A DNA stretch of 64,000 nt. Source: Chloroflexota bacterium. Lineage in GTDB: Bacteria > Chloroflexota > UBA6077 > FW602-bin22. Position numbers and translations under genes: made by a program. The notes beneath the pieces are model-generated. The model ran no database searches, was not told where the DNA came from, and saw nothing but the letters and a program-made list of their open reading frames with translations. How positions within the stretch are numbered: the first letter of the stretch is position 1; each line of letters opens with the position of its first letter. The DNA is taken from positions 62,001 to 126,000 of the forward strand of contig SCUE01000031.1 in assembly GCA_004297775.1 (NCBI GenBank). The letters are read 5' to 3'. Positions 1 to 9,783 of this stretch are shown piece after piece.

Positions 1-2369
1 CGCGGAAGGTCGAAGTAGCGATCGACCGATACCGGCGCGCGCGTCGCGAGAACCTGCCCGACCAGTCCGGTATCCGGCGGTACGATCGTGTCGAGCAGAT
101 CGGATGGCAGCCCGTACAGGCTGTTCAACCGCGCTTCGCCGGTATGTGGATGAATCAGGCTCACGGTGCCGCCATCGGCACCCATTAACTGGACCGCGTG
201 CCGAACGACCTTGTCGAGCAGGGGTCGCAAATCCAGCTCCGCCGAGACAGATTCGACGACCTCCCGCAGACTGTTCAGATGCTTGAGATCGCTTTCGGCC
301 CGGTCGTAGAGGCGCGCGTTCGTGATCGCGGTCGCGGCGTGATCGGCCAACGCCGTCATGACCTGCAGATCGGCGTCGGAGAAGCTGTCCGGCGACGAGC
401 GCCCAGTGCCGAGGACTCCGATGATCCGGCCGCGTACGGTCACGGGCGTGTAGATGACGGCTCGCAGTCCCTCTGACTCGTCGAGATCGGTCCGGACGGC
501 ACGCGGATCGGCGCGGATATCGGGAATCCGCAACGGCTGGCCGGTCGCGGCGGCGTGGCCGACCAGACCCTGCCCCACACGGAGACGCAAGTTCTTCCAG
601 AGTTCGCGACGCGCCCCACGTCCGGCCGCGTAGTAGAGGTCGCCTTTCACCTCATCGACGAGAAAGCAGACGCTAAACGTGGCGAGCGTCAGTTGTCCGA
701 CCGCCCCGACGATCGCGTCGAGCACTTGTTCGAGTTCGAGCGACCCATTCAACATCGCGGCGACGCGGCCAAGCGCTTCGAGTCGCTCGGCGTGGGCGCT
801 CGCGTCGCTCAGCAATTGGGCATTGTCGATCAGCAGAGCCGCCTGGTTGGCGAAAAGCTGAAGGAGTTCGGCATCCTTCGTGTCGAACTGACGCGCGCGC
901 ATCGAGCCGACGTTCAAGACCCCAATTGCGCGGCCGCGCGACATCAATGGAACCGACAGATTCGATTTCAACCCGACCTGTTCCGGGCGTTCGCGCGGAT
1001 CGATGTCGTCGTCGTACTCGCTGCGGATGATTGCTCGTCGCTCGACGAAGGCTCGTCCGACCGTGCCGTGGCCTGGCTTGCGATTGAGGTGGCTGGCCTG
1101 AATCAGCGGCGCGTAGCCGGACATATGGCGTGGAACGAGCAGGTCCTGGCGCGCGTCGTAGAGGCGGAGCGACGCGCGGTCGGCGGCGAGCAGCGCCTTG
1201 GCCGCCTCAGTCGTCGCGCGGATGACGGCTTGCGGGTCGACCTCGCTGGCCGCCTGGACCGATAGATCGAAGAGAGTCTTGAATTCCTGCGCCCGCGTGC
1301 TGTTCGCGCCAATCAAGCGCGCGTTCTCGTAGGCGACTGCCGCTAAACGCGTCAGCGTTTCGAGCAGCTCCCGCTCTTGCTCGTGCAATTGCCGGGGGCG
1401 TCCACGCCAACCGACGATGAGGAGGCCGATGCGACTATCGCGAAAGATCAGCGGGACCGCGGTGGCGGATCTCAGATCGTCGACGGCCTTGTAATTGCGA
1501 GCGATCGTTCGAGGGTCGCGCTGGTAATCCAGCGCGTGTACAACCCGACCGTTTTCCAGCGCCTCCCGGCAGAATGCGTCGTCGGTGAGGAGGATTGGCC
1601 CCATCGCCCGCACCCGTAACTCTCGGTCAGGCGAGTACCCGGCCACCTCGGTCGTGGTGAGGCGCGTGCCCGACGCATCCAATCGGACGATCGCGGCGGT
1701 ATCGGCGTGACATAATCCGCGTGCCCGCTCGCACACTCGCCGCAAGATTTCATCCAGTTCGACGGAAGACGACATCTCGGTCGCGGCTTCGAGCAAGGCG
1801 GACAGGCGTTCGGCGAACTCACGAGATTCGGCGTACAAGTGCGCATTGTCGATCGCGATCGCGGCCTGTCCCGCGAAGGCCGCGACGATATCGGCGTCGG
1901 TCTCGGTATAGGGGCGTCCATCCGCGCGCTGGCAGATGTGGAGGACGCCGATCAATCGATCGCGCGACACCATTGGCACGGCGATGAAGCCGGTGATGCC
2001 GTGCGATCGCAGGATGTCTCGGTCGCAATCCGAGATCGGCCCGGTCGCGATGTCATTAACGACGATCGGCCGCGGGTTCCGCGCGACGAGATAGGCGTGA
2101 CCGCCGACGTCGAACGTGGCCGGCTCCTGATCTTCCTCGCAATGGGGAAGCGCGAGACGGAGGATCCCGTCGTCATCGAGCAGCGAAATGAGTGCGTCCT
2201 CAGCACCGACGAGCGAGGCGGCCTTGTCCGCGACGCTCGGGAGCACGTGCTCGATGGCGGTTCCGCTCTGGAGCGCCTCGGAGAGTTCGGTGAGGGCGTC
2301 GATCTCCAACTGCAGCTGATCGGCGCGCGGCACCGGCTCCAACGACAGCCGACCAATCGTGTCTGGCAC
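1..2369 (-). CDS. multi-GAF-domain sensor protein (C-terminus beyond window)
   Basis: The reading frame is open from a GTG at 2369 to the left edge, so at least 789 residues are visible and the C-terminus is missing. The translation contains about four consecutive GAF-like units, each opening with a helix of the type L..L.E....L....L and containing segments such as AVPLIFRDSRIGLLIVGW, SVPLMSRGRAIGVLNVGS and VTVRGRIIGVLGTGR. GAF domains bind small ligands or chromophores and usually feed a histidine kinase, GGDEF, HD-GYP or PP2C output. The output domain here would lie beyond position 1, so no signalling output can be assigned. The GTG start is chosen because a -10 box (TAGACT) ends 7 nt upstream with no Shine-Dalgarno sequence. 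No transmembrane segment is visible in the part seen, so it looks cytoplasmic. Confidence 0.85.
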   Translation of the reverse strand, partial: MPDTIGRLSLEPVPRADQLQLEIDALTELSEALQSGTAIEHVLPSVADKAASLVGAEDALISLLDDDGILRLALPHCEEDQEPATFDVGGHAYLVARNPRPIVVNDIATGPISDCDRDILRSHGITGFIAVPMVSRDRLIGVLHICQRADGRPYTETDADIVAAFAGQAAIAIDNAHLYAESREFAERLSALLEAATEMSSSVELDEILRRVCERARGLCHADTAAIVRLDASGTRLTTTEVAGYSPDRELRVRAMGPILLTDDAFCREALENGRVVHALDYQRDPRTIARNYKAVDDLRSATAVPLIFRDSRIGLLIVGWRGRPRQLHEQERELLETLTRLAAVAYENARLIGANSTRAQEFKTLFDLSVQAASEVDPQAVIRATTEAAKALLAADRASLRLYDARQDLLVPRHMSGYAPLIQASHLNRKPGHGTVGRAFVERRAIIRSEYDDDIDPRERPEQVGLKSNLSVPLMSRGRAIGVLNVGSMRARQFDTKDAELLQLFANQAALLIDNAQLLSDASAHAERLEALGRVAAMLNGSLELEQVLDAIVGAVGQLTLATFSVCFLVDEVKGDLYYAAGRGARRELWKNLRLRVGQGLVGHAAATGQPLRIPDIRADPRAVRTDLDESEGLRAVIYTPVTVRGRIIGVLGTGRSSPDSFSDADLQVMTALADHAATAITNARLYDRAESDLKHLNSLREVVESVSAELDLRPLLDKVVRHAVQLMGADGGTVSLIHPHTGEARLNSLYGLPSDLLDTIVPPDTGLVGQVLATRAPVSVDRYFDLP

Positions 2370-2376
2370 ACTTCGC

Positions 2377-2382
2377 AGTCTA
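2377..2382 (-). promoter_or_regulatory. -10 box, leaderless, for the GAF gene
   Basis: TAGACT on the minus strand ends 7 nt before the GTG start at 2369. It matches the TANNNT-plus-5-to-10-nt pattern seen at many genes in this window. No clear -35 was identified. Confidence 0.5.
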
Positions 2383-2543
2383 CTGGCGTTGGACGGCTCC
2401 CACCAACGATTCTTTGGGCCGAAACGCGCGATCCTGTACGGAAGTCCAGTCAGGAACTAGACGCCCGACGGATGGAATGGCATGCTGGATGCTCGTAATC
2501 TGGCAGTGCCCGCGCAAGATGACGCGAGCGATAGGAGTCTGAA

Positions 2544-2852
2544 ATGCGCTACCGAGCGGATCTTCATTGTTATCTCTGCTCGCGCAGTGCCGCGACGCTC
2601 GAATGGGAAGGCAGTACGCCCGGCGCAGTCATGGTGACTCGCCCCGGCATGGCCATCGGCGAGATGGCGGCGCATGAGGCGCGCCGCGTTCGATGCGTGC
2701 GCTGCGGTGGACCAACGTTCATTGAGGAGATCGAGCAGGTGCGTCAGCCGGCGATGGTTACGATCGAGCCGGCGCGGCGCGGTCGACCGCGGAAGGTCGA
2801 CAAGGATCGTGAATTGGAGCAGGAGCAGGCCCTGCTGGCGCGGATCGCCTAA
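2544..2852 (+). CDS. small zinc-binding protein with AT-hook-like motif
   Basis: This 102-residue protein is not a family I recognise by name. It has two CxxC knuckles (C9/C12 and C51/C54), consistent with one zinc ribbon, followed by a basic RRGRPRK segment at about residues 78-84. The RGRP core is the signature of AT-hook minor-groove binding. A charged helical tail (DRELEQEQALL) ends the protein. A good Shine-Dalgarno sequence (AGGAG, 6 nt spacing) supports the ATG. The likely role is nucleic-acid binding or regulation, which is inference. It stands alone between the GAF gene, divergent to it, and a small membrane-protein ORF. Confidence 0.7.
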   Translation: MRYRADLHCYLCSRSAATLEWEGSTPGAVMVTRPGMAIGEMAAHEARRVRCVRCGGPTFIEEIEQVRQPAMVTIEPARRGRPRKVDKDRELEQEQALLARIA

Positions 2853-2887
2853 ACCGCGCCAACACCCGAACCGGCAGCCGTTCCCGC

Positions 2888-3025
2888 TCAGGCGGGGGGC
2901 CGCCGGCCTTTGTTGTTCCAGCCGTCGCCGAGCCAGGTGGCCGGCTCTGAGCGAATTGCCGGCCACAGCCGCCGACCCACCCAAGCCAGTCCCGCCAACA
3001 CGATCACGGCGAAAGCGTACTGCAC
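2888..3025 (-). CDS. small single-span membrane protein
   Basis: This 45-residue ORF has a GTG start, one hydrophobic segment (YAFAVIVLAGLAWV, residues 3-16) and then a basic cytoplasmic-type tail (GRRLWP...KGRRPPA). The ORF is open further upstream, but a TATAGT -10 box ends 6 nt before this GTG, matching the leaderless pattern of the window, so I prefer this start. No family is recognised. It lies between and opposite to the zinc/AT-hook gene and clpB. Because it is so short, it could still be a chance ORF. Confidence 0.45.
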   Translation of the reverse strand: MQYAFAVIVLAGLAWVGRRLWPAIRSEPATWLGDGWNNKGRRPPA

Positions 3026-3031
3026 CCCCCA

Positions 3032-3037
3032 ACTATA
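3032..3037 (-). promoter_or_regulatory. -10 box, leaderless, for the 45-aa membrane protein
   Basis: TATAGT on the minus strand, 6 nt before the GTG at 3025. It is the main support for that small gene being real. Confidence 0.4.
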
Positions 3038-3109
3038 CGCCGCGAAAACAATGACACGAGTCGTGGTAACTAATATCATATTGGGAGTGGATTCATTCGG
3101 AGGGGATTC

Positions 3110-5749
<2,640 letters not shown>

Positions 5750-5861
5750 GTCGCGCCGGGCTCCGGCGAAATACGCCCGCCGCCGGGTGGCTAGCCTCGT
5801 CCAACGAAGCTACTCACTCGGCGCGGAAGTCCGTTCGGGACCCGGGTTGTGTACATGAACC

Positions 5862-6923
5862 CTATGCGTTGCGGGCAACCGCCTCGACATCGACGCCGAA
5901 GAGCTTGCCGGCATCGATGATCTGGGACCACGTCGCATCAGCGACCGGAACGCCCTCGGCCAGCCGCGCCCGGGCCGAGCGGGCCTCCGGCTCACCCGGC
6001 AGGAGCACTTCGTCGACGCCTTCGGCCGGTCGAATGCGCTTGATCCGACGTAGCACGTGATCGGCGTTGTGCTCGTAGGACGCGCGATCGCGGAAGGTCA
6101 GCGCATCGACCGCCCACACGACCGCGCCGCCCCGACGACCGGCGCCGTTGTAGACGTCGCCGGGGGTCATCGCGCCGCACAGCATCTCGACGAACATCGC
6201 CAATGCGTAGCCCTTGTGGCCGCCGAACGGTAGAAGCGCGCCGCCCGCGTAGAAGTCGTTCGGATCGACCGACGGGTGGCCATCCTTATCGACGATGCAG
6301 CCTGGTGGCAAGTCAGCGCCCTTTGCGCGGGCGACCTGGACCTTGCCTTCGGCGACGACCGTGGTGGCGAAGTCGATGAGCATGTCCGGCATCTCGCCGC
6401 CCGGAAACCCGATCGAGATCGGGTTCGTCGAAAGCGCGCGCTCGGCGCCGCCAAACGGCGCCGCGATGCCCTGCCCCATACGACCTTCGGAGCCACCGGC
6501 GCCGCCGACGACGACCATCGCAATGACGTCTTCGGCCGATGCCTGACTCGCCCACTGGCCGAGACGGCCGATGTGGTTGCAGCGGACGATCGATACAACC
6601 GCGGTGCGGGACGCCTTGGCCTTCTTGATCGCGACGTTGGTGCCGAACCGCGCCGCGACGTGGCCGAAGCTCCAGCGGCCATCGACGAGCGCCGACGTTG
6701 GCGTTTCCTGGATCACCGCCGGGCGCGCGGCCGGATCGAGCGATCCATCCTGGATCGCCTTGACGTATGCGGGGATGCGGATGACGCCATGTGAGTCGTG
6801 ACCAGCCAGGTTGGCGCCGACCAGCGCCTCACCCATCTCGGCGGCGGTGTCACGAGTCGCGCCGGCGGCAACAAAGACTGCCTCGGTGACTGCGCGTAGC
6901 TCTTTCGCGGTGCGGTTCGCCAT
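5862..6923 (-). CDS. Ldh_2-family NAD(P)-dependent 2-hydroxyacid dehydrogenase (sulfolactate/malate/lactate type)
   Basis: This 353-residue protein belongs to the malate/L-lactate dehydrogenase 2 family, which is unrelated to classical LDH/MDH. It has the family signature GHDSHG at residues 41-46, which carries the catalytic histidine, the cofactor-binding region with SIGFPGG...DMLIDFATT, and the late motif GGHKGYALAMFVEML. Family members oxidise or reduce malate, lactate, ureidoglycolate, 2,3-diketogulonate or L-sulfolactate (ComC). Substrate cannot be read from sequence by eye. The gene is divergent, across only 41 bp, from a gene run containing ComD/ComE-like subunits, which makes a sulfolactate dehydrogenase role attractive but unproven. 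A strong Shine-Dalgarno sequence (AGGAGG) precedes the ATG. Confidence 0.9.
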   Translation of the reverse strand: MANRTAKELRAVTEAVFVAAGATRDTAAEMGEALVGANLAGHDSHGVIRIPAYVKAIQDGSLDPAARPAVIQETPTSALVDGRWSFGHVAARFGTNVAIKKAKASRTAVVSIVRCNHIGRLGQWASQASAEDVIAMVVVGGAGGSEGRMGQGIAAPFGGAERALSTNPISIGFPGGEMPDMLIDFATTVVAEGKVQVARAKGADLPPGCIVDKDGHPSVDPNDFYAGGALLPFGGHKGYALAMFVEMLCGAMTPGDVYNGAGRRGGAVVWAVDALTFRDRASYEHNADHVLRRIKRIRPAEGVDEVLLPGEPEARSARARLAEGVPVADATWSQIIDAGKLFGVDVEAVARNA

Positions 6924-6951
6924 GGTGCGATTCCTCCTGGGCCGGGCATGC

Positions 6952-6957
6952 TAGCAT
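6952..6957 (+). promoter_or_regulatory. extended -10 box, leaderless, for the PLP-enzyme operon
   Basis: TGCTAGCAT is an extended -10 (TGnTANNAT) ending 7 nt before the ATG at 6965. It probably drives the run 6965-9728. The divergent dehydrogenase gene starts only 41 bp away, so the two promoters overlap. Confidence 0.5.
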
Positions 6958-6964
6958 CCGCCCC

Positions 6965-8095
6965 ATGGCCGTACGGCCGCCACCGACCGCCCGCTGCGAT
7001 CGTTGCGGACGCCCGATCGACGAGGTTCAGGTCGCGTTGCCGTGCCCCGATTGCGCGGGGCCGGTCGGAATCTCGTTTGACTCTGAGACTCGACCGAACG
7101 CGCGACGCGGCGCCCGCGTCGATGGCCTGTGGCGCTACGGGGCAGCGCTGCCACTCCGCGATCCGAACGATGTCGTGTCGCTCGGCGAGGGTGACACACC
7201 GGTTGTTCGTCTGCCGCGATGGGGAGCGGCCCACGGGATGCGCAACGTGTTCGCCAAGCTGGAATACATCGCGCCGACCGGCTCATTCAAGGATCGCGGC
7301 ACCACTCTGGTCGTGAGTCGCGCCCGTGAAATCGGCGCCCGCGAATTGATCGAGGATTCTTCGGGCAACGCCGGCGCGTCGGTCGCCGCCTACGCGGCGC
7401 GGGCGGGCATTCCGGCGATCATCTTCGTTCCGGCGGGCGCGCCGGCGGCGAAGATCGCACAGATCGCGGCAACTGGCGCCGACGTCGTTCGCGTCGAAGG
7501 TCCGCGCGAGGCCGTGAGAGACGCGGCGATCGAGGCGGCGCGTTCGCGCAACGCGTACTACGTCGGCCACAACGGCAACCCGTACTTCGAGGCCGGGACG
7601 CAGACCTTCGGCTTCGAGGTTGCGCGCTGGCACTTTGGTCACGTGATGATGCCGGTCGGCGGCGGCTCGCTCTTCGTCGGCGGCTGGCGTGGATTGCAAC
7701 GCGCGGCCGCTCCCCGGGCGATCCTGCCACGTTTTCACCTGGCCCAACCGACTGGATGTGCGCCGATCGTCGCGGCCTGGCGGCGCGGCATGGGCCGTCC
7801 GGTGCCGATCGAACGGCATCCAACGATCGCTGGTGGCGCTGAAATCGAGCATCCGGCGCGCGGCGTGGAGATCCTCCGTATTCTGACCGCGTCACACGGC
7901 GGGGCGGTTGACATCCATGACGATGCGATTGTGGCCGCGCGACACGAACTGGCAACGCTCGAAGGCATCGATGTGGAGCCGACCTCGGCCCTGGCGGTCG
8001 CGGGCGTGATCGCGTTGCTTCGCGACGCCGTCATACGCTCGGAAGATCGTGTCTTGATTGTCCTTACCGGTAGCGGTTTGAAGGTGCCGGCCTGA
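6965..8095 (+). CDS. threonine-synthase-like PLP enzyme (candidate cysteate synthase)
   Basis: This 376-residue fold-type II PLP enzyme has an N-terminal zinc ribbon (C11xxC14, C27xxC30), the PLP lysine in GSFKDRG (K109), the phosphate-binding loop SSGNAGASVA and a C-terminal GSGLK. This is the threonine synthase group. A second, more canonical threonine synthase lies at 35183-36430, so this copy is probably a paralog with another job. Archaeal cysteate synthase, which makes L-cysteate from O-phosphoserine and sulfite, arose from threonine synthase. Its position beside ComD/ComE-like genes suggests that possibility. The stop codon overlaps the putative CTG start of the next gene. An alternative is a second threonine synthase or another beta-replacing enzyme. 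The fold assignment is certain; the substrate is inference. Confidence 0.85.
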   Translation: MAVRPPPTARCDRCGRPIDEVQVALPCPDCAGPVGISFDSETRPNARRGARVDGLWRYGAALPLRDPNDVVSLGEGDTPVVRLPRWGAAHGMRNVFAKLEYIAPTGSFKDRGTTLVVSRAREIGARELIEDSSGNAGASVAAYAARAGIPAIIFVPAGAPAAKIAQIAATGADVVRVEGPREAVRDAAIEAARSRNAYYVGHNGNPYFEAGTQTFGFEVARWHFGHVMMPVGGGSLFVGGWRGLQRAAAPRAILPRFHLAQPTGCAPIVAAWRRGMGRPVPIERHPTIAGGAEIEHPARGVEILRILTASHGGAVDIHDDAIVAARHELATLEGIDVEPTSALAVAGVIALLRDAVIRSEDRVLIVLTGSGLKVPA

Positions 8096-8580
8096 ACGTT
8101 ATCGTCCTCGCTGACACGCACATCCCGGCTCGCGCCTCGCGGATACCGCCGATCGTCATCGCAGCGCTCGAGCAGGCGGACCTGATCATTCACGCTGGCG
8201 ATGTCGTCACCCGCGAGGTTCTCGAAGAGCTGCGAACGTTTGCCCCGGTCGAAGCGGTGATCGGAAACATGGATGAGCCAGCGTTGCGTTCAGTGCTGCC
8301 GGTGCGACAGACTGTTTCGATCGGCTCAAAGCGGGTTGGGATCGTGCACGGACACGGTGGCGCGACGGCACTTTCGGTCGCGCGAAGGGCGTTTCCGCGC
8401 GGTTCGGTCGACGCGGTCGTGTTCGGTCACAGCCATCTTCCGCTCATCGAGTGGGTCGACGACGCGCTCCTTTTCAATCCGGGCTCGCCAACCGATCGGC
8501 GGCTCGCGCCACGCTGCTCCTTCGGTCGTCTGTCGATCAGCGACACCGGCGATCTCGTCGCCGAACACGTCTGGATCTAG
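8092..8580 (+). CDS. YfcE-type metallophosphoesterase, probable CTG start
   Basis: A calcineurin-like phosphoesterase of 162 residues with all family motifs in order: DTH (LADTHIPAR), GD (HAGDV), GN (IGNMDE), GHG (VHGHGG) and GHSH near residue 115. This small YfcE/MJ0936 type hydrolyses phosphodiesters or phosphomonoesters with two metal ions. The first in-frame ATG/GTG/TTG is the GTG at 8257, which would remove the DxH and GD metal ligands. The only plausible earlier codon after the in-frame stop at 8071 is CTG at 8092. It overlaps the upstream TGA (CTGA) and has a GAAGG Shine-Dalgarno sequence 7 nt before. I therefore annotate the CTG start. It is co-transcribed with the PLP enzyme. Whether it is a pathway phosphatase is unknown. 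Confidence 0.8.
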   Translation: MNVIVLADTHIPARASRIPPIVIAALEQADLIIHAGDVVTREVLEELRTFAPVEAVIGNMDEPALRSVLPVRQTVSIGSKRVGIVHGHGGATALSVARRAFPRGSVDAVVFGHSHLPLIEWVDDALLFNPGSPTDRRLAPRCSFGRLSISDTGDLVAEHVWI

Positions 8581-8620
8581 CAGGGCGTTTGGGCTGACTC
8601 GGCCTCGACGGAGCCGATGC

Positions 8621-8626
8621 TACCAT
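8621..8626 (+). promoter_or_regulatory. extended -10 box, leaderless, for the TPP-enzyme genes
   Basis: TGCTACCAT ends 6 nt before the GTG at 8633 and is nearly identical to the box at 6952. It suggests a second promoter inside the cluster. Confidence 0.5.
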
Positions 8627-8632
8627 CCGGGC

Positions 8633-9145
8633 GTGAGCACGCCGGCCGAGCGGTCCGCCGCGATCAGCTCGGCGCTCGATGCGATCGATCCGGAATGGGT
8701 GATCCAGATCCCTTCGAGCACGCTCAAGGCGATCATCGACCACGAAATCACGCGCCTCGGGCCGCGGGTTCTACCGGTCACGCGCGAGGAAGAGGGCGTG
8801 GGCATTGCCAGCGGCATGGCCCTGGTTGGACGCCGTGTCGTGATGATCGTGCAGGACAATGGCATCGGAAACGCGCTCACCGCGCTCACGACATTCCCAC
8901 AGGCGTACCACATTCCGCTGTTGATGATCGTGACGCGGCGCGGCGGCCTGGGCGAGTACAACTCGATGATCCACACGTTCTGCGAACGCGTTGAGGATAT
9001 CTCGGCCGCGGCGGACCTGCGCGCGTTTCGGCTCGACGGCGCCGTCCCGATCGACGAGTGGTCGCGGCGAGTGGTGGACGCGTACGAGTTTGCGCGCATC
9101 ACTCGCCGGCCAGTCATCGTCTACGTCAACCTGATGCGCGAATGA
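8633..9145 (+). CDS. sulfopyruvate decarboxylase-like alpha subunit
   Basis: This is the N-terminal (pyrimidine-binding) half of a split TPP decarboxylase, 170 residues. Family features include the catalytic glutamate region (TREEEGVGIASGMALVGRR), QDNGIGNALTALTTF and the IPLLMIVTRRGGLGEYNS segment, all typical of ComD and of phosphonopyruvate decarboxylase N-terminal domains. Together with the next gene it should decarboxylate a 3-substituted pyruvate; sulfopyruvate to sulfoacetaldehyde is the best-known reaction of split subunits. The frame is open upstream, but the GTG is chosen because of the leaderless -10 box and because similarity begins here. The beta subunit starts 13 bp downstream. 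An alternative substrate is phosphonopyruvate; no PEP mutase is seen in the window. Confidence 0.85.
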   Translation: MSTPAERSAAISSALDAIDPEWVIQIPSSTLKAIIDHEITRLGPRVLPVTREEEGVGIASGMALVGRRVVMIVQDNGIGNALTALTTFPQAYHIPLLMIVTRRGGLGEYNSMIHTFCERVEDISAAADLRAFRLDGAVPIDEWSRRVVDAYEFARITRRPVIVYVNLMRE

Positions 9146-9158
9146 GGATCGGGACCGA

Positions 9159-9728
9159 ATGAGACGGTGGGATGCCCTGATCGCGGTGGCGGACGCGTTT
9201 CCGCGCGAGCCGATCATCGTCACGCTTGGCGGGACGACCCGCGAACTCGCCGCGCTGCGCCGGTCGCCGAATCACCTGTACGTTCTCGATTCGATGGGAT
9301 TGCCGCCCGCGATCGGTCTCGGTGTCGCGCTTGGCCTGGAAGGAAGCTCCCTAGGCAAGACGATCGTGCTGGAGGGCGATGGATCGCTTCTGATGGGCCT
9401 ATCGACACTTGCGACGATCGGTCTGGCGAGACCATCGAATCTGATCTTGCTCATCCTGGACAACGGCACCTATGGCGCGACCGGCAACCAGCCGACCGCG
9501 TCATCGGTCGTCGATTTCGCGCGGATGGCCGAGGCGTGCGGCATCGCGGCGACCGAGGTCGATGACGTAAATGGCCTGAAGTCGGCGCTCGATTGGGCGC
9601 GCGCGGCCGATCGTGCCGTTCTGATCCGCGCGCGAATCGATACCACGGTCGAGAAGGCGCCGTTCCTGCTCGAGGATCCGGTCGTCCTGGGCGCGACGTT
9701 CGCCGACTACATCGCCCGGAATCGTTAG
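9159..9728 (+). CDS. sulfopyruvate decarboxylase-like beta subunit
   Basis: This 189-residue TPP-binding subunit pairs with the preceding alpha subunit. It shows the classic TPP diphosphate/Mg motif GDGS...N (EGDGSLLMGLSTLATIG through LILDNGTYG) and SMGLPPAIGLGVALGL before it, as in ComE and in the C-terminal half of phosphonopyruvate decarboxylase. It sits 13 bp after the alpha gene, so the two are almost certainly co-translated. Neighbours (Ldh_2 dehydrogenase, threonine-synthase-like enzyme, phosphoesterase) suggest C3 sulfonate metabolism rather than ordinary pyruvate decarboxylation. That pathway assignment is inference. Confidence 0.87.
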   Translation: MRRWDALIAVADAFPREPIIVTLGGTTRELAALRRSPNHLYVLDSMGLPPAIGLGVALGLEGSSLGKTIVLEGDGSLLMGLSTLATIGLARPSNLILLILDNGTYGATGNQPTASSVVDFARMAEACGIAATEVDDVNGLKSALDWARAADRAVLIRARIDTTVEKAPFLLEDPVVLGATFADYIARNR

Positions 9729-9783
9729 CGACAGTCCCAGGGCGTCGGCGTTCGCCAGGCGCGGGCGCGCACCAATTGGCCAC

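Noticed and set aside
8273-8632. N-terminal 120-codon extension of the TPP-enzyme alpha subunit
   Set aside because: Low-complexity Arg/Ser translation overlapping the phosphoesterase gene; the leaderless GTG at 8633 fits the domain boundary.
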